Assembly (NCBI GenBank): GCA_028532985.1 | Contig: JANCIK010000001.1 | Coordinates: 1,426,001-1,490,000 of the forward strand | DNA: 64,000 nt | DNA from: Stropharia rugosoannulata | Taxonomy: Eukaryota > Basidiomycota > Agaricomycetes > Agaricales > Strophariaceae | Direction of reading: 5' to 3' | Part shown: positions 1-9,050 of the stretch, piece by piece | Position numbering within the stretch: the first letter of the stretch is position 1 | Layout: every line of letters begins with the position of its first letter | Translations under genes and position numbers: made by a program | The notes under the pieces: generated by a model | What the model saw: only the letters and a program-made list of their open reading frames with translations | Databases searched by the model: none | Told to the model about the DNA's origin: nothing

Positions 1-460
1 TTCTTGGATCCAGGTCTCATCATCAGAGGTTGTCATTTAATACCAATGTTCAGTAATGGACGTACAACTTCTCTATTAGCTACTCAACACCAAACGGAGG
101 CTCGACCGAGTGGGGATACGACAGATTGGCTCAATTACTACGTCGGAATGTAAGAATGCAATTTCATGTCCAGGTGCATTACAGCTACTTATAATACACA
201 CACCCAGCTTTGTTGATCGCGATATGTTTATGCGGTTCTCTGGTACTGGCATTGGTCATGTCAACAGGACATCTGTCCTCTCGGACAATACAGGCAACGA
301 CAGCATGAATATGACTACTTCTGACTCTGATGACTCTGATGGCTCCGAAGGAAGTGTTCACACTGAATCCTCTGATTCATGCGAGTCGGAGGAGGAGGAA
401 CTCGAGACCGAAGAAGAGTTGGTTGATGATATGTCCGATGGAGAGTTCGACGAACTGTAG
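1..460 (+). CDS. 3' end of a Plavaka-type transposon gene (5' end outside window)
   Basis: The reading frame is open from base 1 and runs into an intron at 150-207 (GT..AG, 58 bp), then on to a stop at 458-460. Joining the exons restores the segment YYVGIFVDRDMFMRF, which follows DPGLIIRGCHLIP. This pairing (IRGCHLIPxF, then FVDRDMFMRF and GIGH) is, from memory, the conserved end of the large Plavaka-class DNA-transposon proteins that are abundant in Agaricomycetes. The tail is Ser/Asp/Glu rich and ends GEFDEL. The intron joins cleanly and no stop falls inside, so this end may belong to an intact copy; the catalytic part lies left of the window. The alternative is a related KDZ-type transposon protein. 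Confidence 0.6.
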
Positions 461-1162
461 ATGGTGCCGGAATTTGTTTACCTATATGTCTTCAGGGATG
501 AGGCAATGCCTTATAATACATCATTGAGATACTTAACATCAGTCAACAGCGGCGATCATCAACTTGCTTGTCTCAGACTCCCTTCTCATTATCTCCAAAC
601 GGCGCACGGTCTGGCATACTGTCACGTAGTCAGACGACTTGACTGGGGAGGATTCGAGGAGGAGCAAAGCTGTATCCTGAATTACATGTTCTGTGGGTCG
701 TTGCATAGTCGGAGCAAATACTAGCGGACGCAGACACCTTCACCGCTGAAGTTAAGCTTGGGAAAGACGCCTCCCTACTTGCATACGCTGCCAGGCATAT
801 ATTAAGTTCGCATACAGCTACTTCGGAAGGTCGCGCGGTGCTATCTTGTGAATACCTTGTTCTCGTCCTTGTCGCCGGATTCTTCTTCGCACCAGAGTGT
901 ACTGGTTGCTGATCTGCGTGCATCCGACAAATATGTCTCAGAGTCGGTGGAAGACACTGCGCCTATTGCCGAACCCCTTCGACTCGCACCCTCTTAGCGA
1001 TTACTCCTCTGATCAAATGTACGACATGGACTGCGAGGAAGACTGGGAAAATATGAAATGCTTGCCGTGATTTGCCGACGCAGTAGCGCTCCTCAGAGCT
1101 CCATCAGTCAACGTCTTTGCCTTCTCTGACAGCCAACCCCCCCCGCCTGGAAGTCGGTCGCC
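461..1162. other. Spacer with no supportable gene
   Basis: Short overlapping frames only. A 45-codon ORF at 933-1067 ends in an acidic stretch (YDMDCEEDWENM) but matches no family I recognise. The region joins the transposon gene end to the first captured gene fragment. Confidence 0.4.
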
Positions 1163-2388
1163 ATGCCCAGCGGCAAGATTGGCATCAACCTCGTCGAGAA
1201 GGTTCAGCCTCTGTCACTGGCTCTGGTGCCCGAAGAACAGACAGATAGCTGGGACAACGACTTCGAAGAGGGGATCTCATTTACCAATACGCATGATAGA
1301 CTTTGTCGTGACACAAGCAATTAATTTGTTCTGGAAATCAGCTTTGGAGAGAGTCCCCTCGGAAGAGGATCGCAATGAGATGGAGGACAATGTACAGACG
1401 ATTCGCCCCACCCGCAGCCCGGCACATAACACTGTTCCCCTTGCGCAGCCACCATCCCAAGAAATTCAACCTATCGTCGAGGCAGCAACAGAAAAAAATG
1501 AAGCTCTAGTTCAGGAAAAAGTAGCAGACTTCAGGGTACGCACACTTTCCAGTGTTCTTCCTCAAACTTTAACTTCAACTTATCTTAAACCTCAGATGAA
1601 AAACTCAATGAGGCATGGCCTCTTTCATCCTGACGACATCAAGACTATTGGTCTTGCTGCCGCTGCTGGGCCTGCCCCAATGTCCGCCCCTTTACCTGGG
1701 CTCACACGCAAGTCCTTGCGGCCGCTGATAAGCCCTCTGAACTCGCAGCAGGGCAAGGCAGGCTCTCTTTCCTGTGCACCAGGTAGTGGGTCGGGATCAT
1801 TTGGCCGGGAAAGAGGACACAGAGCCAGGCTGAGTTCGGAAAGTACGCGGACATTGCTTAACGTCATGGCCATCCGCGACACGCCAACAATGGAAACAAA
1901 GATGAAAGTCATCCGAATTCTCCTTGTGTCCTAGTCCGATATCCATGTGCGTATGCTTTGGGTACTAGGAAGGTTGTGTGACGTAAGATATCTTAATTGC
2001 AAGTCACGGGTATTCAGAATCTCACTGGTGTTTTTCTCCTTAGGTCTGCTGAGGGCATGCGAACTGCTCGAACCAGAATGTCTTGTACAAATGCTGACGA
2101 CTGTCAAACACCTCTCAATTGCTACACTACTCGAGGTCTTACAGAATGCCAATGCTTTGGGAATTCTCATTCGGATACTGAAAGAATAATCGTCGGGACC
2201 GCATAGCACCGTACGTATAATCATACCCGCTCCTGGTTCTACAAAATAACAATTATTTCAGGAGATATCTAATCACGTCTTCCAAACCTGCTACAACCTC
2301 TGTCGCCTCAATAAGTCGCGACAAGAAGAAGCGGCTCAAGCAGGCATTATTCCTTGCTTGAAGCCTGTCATTGAGACAAGCTCTCTCA
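1163..2388 (+). pseudogene. Fragment of a Cdc7/SIN-type (STE11 family) kinase, C-terminal armadillo part
   Basis: Pieces in different frames read as the non-kinase C-terminal half of a Cdc7/SepH-type septation kinase: WDNDFEEGISFT near 1230; then QTIRPTRSP and QEKVADF; then an intron; then GLFHPDDIKTIGL near 1620; then LLRACELLEPECLV near 2050, LLEVLQNANALGILIRIL near 2130 and YNLCRLNKSRQEEAAQAG near 2290. It is broken in several ways. The kinase domain is absent. The frame runs from RLSSESTRT straight into LLNVMAIRDT near 1855, where homologues as I remember them have a long intervening stretch. The frame shifts near 1950 (YALGTRKVV in one frame, MLWVLG in another). Similarity stops abruptly near 2378 in the middle of an armadillo repeat. 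Introns are kept. The family call rests on remembered homologues. Confidence 0.6.
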
Positions 2389-2424
2389 CCTATGTGAAAC
2401 ACCCTGTCGCGTAATTAAGAGACT

Positions 2425-2945
2425 CACAAAGCCAAAGTAACAAGAACCAGTCTCGTATGATGCACCCCGTGTTAGGCGCGTCGATTATCAGATATAGGGC
2501 GATGAAAAGGAAGGGGAACGCGGCGCCGTCGTTGCAACCGCTTTCGGCGGCAAGGAGATGGCGAATGTGTGCGGGGACATGTTTGTCGGCCCACTTACCT
2601 CCGACAACAGCTGCCGCAAGAATGGGATCAGTCAGTGTCAGACATGCGGCGACGGCGAGGGATGACAGGAAGTTTAAACCAGGAATAAGAGCATAGATAA
2701 GTCCAGCGGATACAAACCAGCCCTGTGAGATGGTGAACCGCGAGGCGGAAGATAAAGTCAGAATAAATAACTCCGGAAGCTGTGTTAGGTTTAGCCATGA
2801 CGTACCCAAGTCATAACGGGAACGAGCAGGAAGAAAAGGCTCCGGATGTGTTTCCACATGTACGCCTTGGGCAGTTCCACCCCAATCGCAAACACGCTGA
2901 TCGCAAGTACAACGTGGGTGAATTTATCACTCTCTGGATTTTAAA
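2425..2945 (-). pseudogene. Internal fragment of an Nha1-type Na+/H+ antiporter
   Basis: On the minus strand two exons read FTHVVLAISVFAIGVELPKA and then, after an intron (2723-2799 approximately), GWFVSAGLIYALIPGLNF, TDPILAAAVVGGKWADKHVP, RHLLAAESGCNDGAAFPFLF and RDWFLLLWL. These are core transmembrane segments of the fungal plasma-membrane Na+(K+)/H+ antiporter family, including the conserved TDP and ESGCNDG signatures that carry the ion-binding aspartates. Only about 140 of the usual 400+ membrane-domain residues are present. The N-terminal membrane segments and the whole C-terminus are missing, and there is no start codon in a sensible place. The 3' edge falls at a donor-like GTGAGT. It lies head-on between two plus-strand gene fragments, so it cannot be expressed as a transporter. 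Confidence 0.75.
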
Positions 2946-3111
2946 AACGCAGCGACTTCCGACGCATACACTCGAGTCTCTGGCTACCGATATTCTCGCA
3001 ACCATAACATATGCACTCAAATCACCTTTGGAGACGTCAAGCATTGAACTCGGGGCCTTTACGGTACTATTTTTTTCGTCCTGTATTCTGTCTTCTAACA
3101 GTGTTTCTGTA

Positions 3112-5689
3112 GATTATACACAAGCTTACTAAAGAATACCCGCCTTTGGTCAGCCCGCTGATTGGATTTCTTAATCCCATGCTCACTTACCTCAACGCAG
3201 AAGCCCTCTCAAGCCTTGTGTGGTTTGCCACCACAAAACTCAAATCGGGAGGACGGGAGTTATCCCCGCAGCAGCACCACCGCCATATGCTGCGGATTTA
3301 TCAACCAGGACGCCAAGCGCACTAAACTATGGGGGCCCACAAACCGGCTGCCGAACATACTCAAGACCGTGCTCACGAACGACGTTGTCTTCTGGGACGC
3401 CCTCGACCCGTCGTTCACATTTGCCGTCGTGTCTGCACTGACTGGTTATCTGGGAGAATCCACATGCGTTGAAGATGGTCGTGAACACCATCGCGTGCTT
3501 TGCAGGCCATAGGCGATCGAGCGCGCGACGGCTGCACCCCGAGCTCTGGCGGATGATGGTCTGGGCATTCGCGCGCCTGCCCACTGGAACTCTGTCGTCT
3601 GATGGCCTTGGTGATGAGAAGAAGAGCCTGGACGGCGAGCGTAGGCATGGACTGCTGGTGGACGTGGTATGCGCTGCTGTGTCCGAGCAATGTTGAGCAG
3701 CGCGCTGAGGCAGATGTAGGGAGGGCGCTTGGGGTTGTGCATGATTTACTCGAGGCGGGGGAGGCTGCGTCCGTGGATGATTGTTTCCACCTGCTGGGGC
3801 GCATGCTTGCTGATATTGGGCACTCACCCCCTGCTGGCGACTCAAGCTATGTGCCCCACAGGATGTTTTCGTGGGCGTTGGTCGATGGGACACTCGCGAG
3901 ATGTAAGACGATGGAAATGCGTATCCAGGCGCTCAGAGTCGAAATGGATGCCATTCCGCCCCTTTGCGAGCTCAAAGTCACCGTGCACTGGGACGAGCTG
4001 TGCCGGTGCTGAATCAAGGCGGTCCAGATATGCATTGAGCGGAGACAGGACTTGTCAGTGAGTCCTTTCCGTCGACACTAAACTATATCACCCAATATGT
4101 AGTGCGTAGAACGTGGGGAATTGGCATTTCATGCTGACATTCTTTTTTTTCTTCTCTTTTTCAAGGCCGAGCTGTCGAGTGCATGGCAGATGCTGTTGTC
4201 GGTCAAGGGCGAGGTCGGCCCGGGGCAAGGCGACTTCTTCGCTGCTCCTCCGTCGTTTGCCCCCGTCATCCACGACATGTTCAATGTCCTAGCACTGTCG
4301 CCGATCAGGGGACCTTACTATCTTGTGTGCGTCTTGAAACTGTGGGGCATGCTCAAGAATGTGTTCACCCACGAATGGCTGGCCGCACCCGCCCGCATGG
4401 TCTTGGATGCGCTGTTGATTTCGCATGCCCCGGTCGATGGGGTGGCAGTGGTGGCAGCGGCTGATGAGGCCCGTGTTGGCAAGGATGAGGATGAAGGTGG
4501 TGCAGGCAAGGCATGTGTGGCTGTGTATAGGGAGCTCATGGGTGCTGCAATCGATGGGTGCGCGATCCGGAAGTAGGTATGGGGGAGGGTTCCGCCTGTC
4601 ATACCCGGAAGACATGGCTTGCTATCGCGCAGAGTGGTTATTTCAGCAGTGAAGATGCCAGGTTGCAGGAGGCCTGAAGATTCCTGGCGGTCCCTATTCG
4701 GTATATCATATCACATCATACCACTTTCCCTTCTTTGCTCACGTTACCTTACAACACATAGGGCCTGGGACCTCTCTAATACAGAGCACAAAGCATGGCT
4801 GGCCGTACTCGATGCCGCCTTCGAGCTAGGCAGCACATGGGGCGGGTTATCAGCACATCTTGTGATAGTGCAGTTCGTGGAGAACTTGGGGGACGCCAAG
4901 TGTGATTGGTGCGTTACATCTTCGATGCTGCCATCGTGTCCGTCTTAAAAGCTAAAACGCTGATTATCTTTTTTGTCTTCGTTCTCTCTCTTAGGTTGAA
5001 GGATGACCTGCGAATCCTGTGTGCTTTTATGTCCCGATCGGTGCCTACTATATCGTATTCGATGCTCGATGCATCATACCATTCGCCGCTCGATTCAAAG
5101 CTCCTTGCTCTCGTTACTGGCACGCTGCGCGAATTCTACGGGTCTCGTACTCAAGTCGGTGATGATGAGGACAAGCACAAACAGGAGGTTCTGTCGCTGC
5201 TCAGATCGTTTGGGACGCTGCTTTCTGCGGTTCCAGGTCTGAAATCGTCCAATTGCTGATGGTCACGCAGGAGAGTCTGATACCATGGATTGGCGACGAG
5301 CGCGGGGTTTTGCGAGACGACGTCCACGCTGAAGTGGTGAGTCTCTCGAATAATATTCTACCTTTTATAAATACTTACCCGCCCGCCTGCTCACCCAGGT
5401 TAGCGTGCTGTACATGCGTCCCTTGGAGATCCTAGCAGAGACCGAGCCGTCGATCGCCACGCTAATAGCACTCACCAATTTTCTGCACGTAGTGTTTCTG
5501 CGCATCCGCGGAGATGGGGTGGTAGCGTTCAGCGCTTTCTGGAGGGCCACGTATCACGCCCGGCCGGACATCCCGAAGAGCGCCTACCCCACCCCTGTCA
5601 AAGCATGCCTCAGACCTTGGAGCTTGTTTTGCGATGATAGTCTCACGGACGATGTGATGGATAGTCAGTTGCAGGAGCCGAGAGTCTAG
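3112..5689 (+). pseudogene. Decayed copy of a large conserved basidiomycete protein (Rif1-like?)
   Basis: Several exons read as one long helical protein, but only with repeated frame changes: KLTKEYPPLVSPLIGFLNP (3131), NILKTVLTNDVVFWDALDPS (3353), PELWRMMVWAFARLP (3538), WTASVGMDCWWTWYALLCPS (3629), FTHEWLAAPARMVLDALL (4366), WLAVLDAAFELGST (4797), and finally IALTNFLHVVFLRIRGDGVV (5467) to a stop at 5687-5689. The frame slips near 3628, an in-frame TGA sits at about 4010 exactly where the protein continues on both sides, and the frame is lost again near 4575 and 5240. Introns with good GT..AG ends survive (for example 4059-4165, 4918-4994 and 5337-5399, approximate). I think of the fungal Rif1-type telomere/replication protein family, but cannot prove it by eye. 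Confidence 0.5.
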
Positions 5690-5774
5690 ACACATCCCCC
5701 AACAAGTTCAACCTGCGTTTTCTCCTTCGTTATCCCCCTGCCGAGTACGCGCGCCCATTAGGTTTATTTTAATG

Positions 5775-5794
5775 GTTCAGCTCAGCAGCTGAAC
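5775..5794. repeat. Perfect hairpin just after the gene-fragment block
   Basis: GTTCAGCT, then loop CAGC, then AGCTGAAC: an 8-bp perfect stem with a 4-base loop. It lies 85 bp beyond the last stop of the decayed fragment. A hairpin near a 3' end is expected of Helitrons, but no CTRR terminus follows within 20 bases. Confidence 0.6.
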
Positions 5795-7084
5795 AAGAGG
5801 ACGACATGGAATACACGTACAGACATGGAATACACCTACATATGTCCCACCCAGATGTCATTGAGTCAGTATCTCTCCTGACATGCGTGTCTTCGTTTTG
5901 GGTGGCAGGTATGAATCTGTTCAGCGTATTCGCACTAGACGCGTCTTGCTGAAACTTCCGGGTCGCAGGCGAGGCGGAATCATCTATTGGCCTCTTTTCC
6001 TTGGGTATTGTTCGGTATGCTACTGCTGCCTACGATGCATCAACTATGCATTCGGTCACCTGCAGGGTCTCCGACTCGTCTTTGCCGGGATAATCAAGCA
6101 TTCGTTACAGATGCCATTGTAATCAGAAGGTAGAGCTCACGCTATATGATTAGGGTACGTACAATCTCTTCTATCGCTCAAGTATTAACTGATCTCAGAT
6201 TCCTCAGCGCTATTTGGAAAATCTTGTACGTACTTTCACTTAAAGCAGATAACCATTTATCAAATGAGCGATGCAAAAGTGATGTACGTACAAGTCTTTA
6301 TGTGATGTGCATCTGTTAACATACGTGCATAGGCTCCCTCAGTCTCTGTTTCTCAGCCGCGAGCCCTCTCTGCACCCCCGTGCTTGTAACCTGAATTCTG
6401 CCGGGGGAAATACTATGGAGAGATGGAGGTTCGGCTCCCCGTCACCGCCTCTCTCATCACATACAGCCTCGAAGCCTCCCCACACCCCCCTCATCGCTCT
6501 CTACCGTGCACGATGTGAACAGGTCTGGTGAGGCAGACAGTACATGTTAAAACGAGGATGAGACGAAGACCAGTTGAACAACATAGGCAGGCGCAGCATG
6601 AGCTGCTGATGCTTCAGTTCGTCCATGAGAGCCTTTCAATCAAAAAGAAGCAGTACAGGGGAATTGGGGATCGAGCCTATTCAAGTTATTAGTACGTATA
6701 TCTCATCATACCCCCCACCCCTCCCCTTTGTAATTGCATTACCGACTTCTCTAGCCCCATCAAGCCTCATCGCGCAACAGCAGTACGGAGCTGCAGGCAG
6801 AGCTTCCGGAAGCTCCCCTGAAAGCGCACCCGGGGACCTGTCGATTATTTAACTTGCCCAACTGCTTATTGTCTTTCGCCCCTAGTGAACGTGCTGGGGC
6901 TCTGGTTCTGGAGAAGGTTTACGCTAAATGCAGGTGAACACCGGCAAGGTCATGTATACACGGCGATGGAGCGGTAGCCTTACACAGTAAAGTTGAATGC
7001 CAAGACCGTAACATTTGTAATGGGCGCTGACAGGGCTGCTTTTTGGCTACGGGTGTAAACAGTCAGAAAGTCTGTTAGTGGAAT

Positions 7085-8090
7085 AGCTGCGCGCGGGAAA
7101 ACACAGAGGGACTAGAGTGAAGCCTGACTCGTAGTCTATAGCTATCAGCGCGCTTTATGACTACAAGCGCCTGCGCGCACCGTATTGCGAGAGGGATCGG
7201 TCAGCGAGCTGCACAGTCTAAAGTGCATAGTCTGGTCATCCGTGCGAGCGATCGAAGAGGCGTAGAACGGTTAAGCACCAGCGGAGTGCGGTGTGAGTAC
7301 AGCTGAGCGGATACCAAAGGCGGTGTGAAGGGCTGTGTGCGTATCTCATATGCGCGCATCGCAAAGGCAGAATTTGTCTAAGTCCACACATCATGTGACC
7401 GTGGCGGCGCGCATCAAAAGACGTGCAAAAGCCCGAGGGAATGAACGACATGCGCGCAGCGAATGCCAAGGGATCAGGACACTCGAAGGGAAGCCCGGAT
7501 GCGATGTGCGGACCTTTGGCCGCGCATTGCTAGTATTTACTTTACCTTATTATTAGTACACATGCGCGCATCGCATATAAACCTGTATCCTTGTCTATAG
7601 TAATTTAAGCAATTGTCTACCCACTAGATCTGTGTGCTGGGCTCTGTCCCAGGCCGTCAGCGGGCTGTGTTTAGCTTTTGTTAGGGTTTTAACTGTGAAG
7701 TGTTTGTGAATCATAGGAGTTTTGAATAGCTTCTGACCACCGGGTCATTTGGAGAGCTCAGTGAGGAGTCAGTACAACCGTGTACGGAAACTCGCACTGT
7801 AGTGTTTAGACTGTGAGACTGCACTGCCGGGTGAAAGACTTTGGAGAGTCTTGGGATTGTTGGACTTTGGAGAGTCCGCGCATCGTACGAGGTCACCGGA
7901 CCCGGAAGTGCGCGCAGCGAAGCCGTTCGCTAAAAACAACTTATTTCATTTATCATTTTGCTTTGCGCACGCCACTAGCAACCGGGCTCTATCCGAGATT
8001 TACTAGAATTAAACCCCTCCTTACAAACGAACTTGCAGGCACTACTTGCTATTACAAAGACTAGAGGACACGAGGTGCGCGCATCGCACG
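7085..8090. repeat. Dispersed motif cluster, consensus TGCGCGCATCGCA
   Basis: Exact TGCGCGCATCGCA occurs at about 7351, 7563 and 8076. Close variants occur at about 7170 (TGCGCGCACCGTA), 7451 (TGCGCGCAGCGAA), 7876 (CCGCGCATCGTA) and 7909 (TGCGCGCAGCGAA), with weaker ones at 7088 and 7406. The same 13-mer recurring in 1 kb of non-coding DNA is far above chance. The core GCGCGC is palindromic and the right half CATCGCA gives it direction. Function unknown. Confidence 0.7.
7837..7876. repeat. Duplicated 14-mer GACTTTGGAGAGTC
   Basis: The 14-mer occurs at 7837-7850 and 7863-7876, a 26-bp period, and is itself a near palindrome (GACT...AGTC). The second copy runs directly into a CGCGCATCG motif. 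It could be a binding site pair or a short tandem duplication. Confidence 0.6.
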
Positions 8091-8461
8091 CCCAGAACGG
8101 GAACCAGAGCAGAGCATAGATTATACTACCATTTAGTTGAGGGCGTTCGCTCGATCTAAGGGATAGGATCTCGCTCCGCTGGGTGTGTGTGTGTGTTGTG
8201 TTTCGCGATTTCGAGTCTAGCTACGCAGTAGACCTCTCAGCGCTTAACTCAGTCGGAAGGAGATGGTTGCGGACAGGCCTTCAACATAATATGAATTCAT
8301 GATTTAAAGGGCATGCGGTGGCGGGAAAGCGCGAGACCGGGCTACGACCATTATATTTTAATGAGAGTATATTGAATATATCCTGCACAGTCTGAGTTGA
8401 GAATTAGTGGCAGAACCTTCAAGACTTGAATGCAAAACGGACCGATCATCATGGTTTGAAG

Positions 8462-9050
8462 TTATAACACAGTCGTCTTGTGCTGCGTAAAGACCGAACC
8501 CCTCCATTTGTGGTGTCTCCCTTCGGCCTCTGGAAGGTATGTGTCCAGTTCCTTACTATCCGAGTCAAATGAGTGAATAGAGCCTAGGTATCGGCGTTCA
8601 TTGAAGTCGTCTGCGAAGACGCGAGTCGTGTAGCGGGCATGTCCTTTCGATAGGACATGGCTGACGACGGTTGTATCGAACGTGATGATACTACCGGTAA
8701 GCAACCCATATTCACTGAGAATCGGCCACTTCAACGAAAAAAACTTACGCGACAATTAGGTATCCTTTGTAACTCTCAACAGGAATACGACCCATTCCAA
8801 CCATGTTATTGAAAGACTGTCGAACATCTCTTTCGATTTTCTTACGTTCGGAAGGCGCCCTTGGACAGTTTGAGGTTAAGATACTAATGAGAGGGCGTGT
8901 CAGTCGAATAATTACAGTTGGACGCATGAAGAGAGGTTGACCGGGCGTGTGATGGCACTGCCGCAGTGACGCATGATTGCCAGGAAAAGAAGACTCAGAC
9001 TCCTTGTCGGAACAAAAACTCGGGCCAGTACACACGGTACTAAGTAGCAT
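8462..9050 (-). CDS. Two-exon reading frame, unrecognised
   Basis: Exon 1 ends ...SYKGYLIVA and joins, across a clean intron (about 8694-8749, gtaagt..tag), to IITFDTTVVSHVLSKGHARY and a Ser/Asp/Glu-rich, charged tail that ends HKTTVL before a TAA at 8462-8464. The spliced frame stays open for about 75 codons after the junction, which favours a real or recently real gene. The upstream part, before roughly 8870, looks uncharacteristic and the true start is unclear. I recognise no domain; IITFDTTVVSHVLS is superficially like the early segment of a P450, but the rest does not follow. It lies alone in repeat-rich DNA and may be another fragment. Confidence 0.3.

Larger units (their letters stand above)
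5690..8461. other. Gene-poor region with dispersed short repeats
   Basis: No ORF here has family resemblance or coherent exons. It holds a tandem 2-copy repeat (ACATGGAATACAC at 5803 and 5824), a hairpin at 5775-5794, three GTACGTAC sites (about 6164, 6222 and 6284), and the TGCGCGCATCGCA motif cluster described separately. A TATAAA-like site at 7574 and a (GT)n run near 8186 are also visible. It may be retroelement or solo-LTR debris, but no matching long terminal repeats were found. Confidence 0.4.

Noticed and set aside
5775..5830. Helitron 3' terminus at the end of the fragment block
   Set aside because: The hairpin is there, but no CTAG/CTAA/CTGG/CTGA end follows within about 20 bases, and no matching 5' TC end could be set.
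7000..8400. Solo LTR or complete LTR retrotransposon
   Set aside because: A TATA-like site and short direct repeats are present, but I found no pair of long direct repeats, primer-binding site or polymerase coding sequence.
8462..8755. Cytochrome P450 fragment (TFDTTVVSHVLS)
   Set aside because: Only this segment is P450-like; the following residues do not continue the fold and no haem loop or I-helix is nearby.
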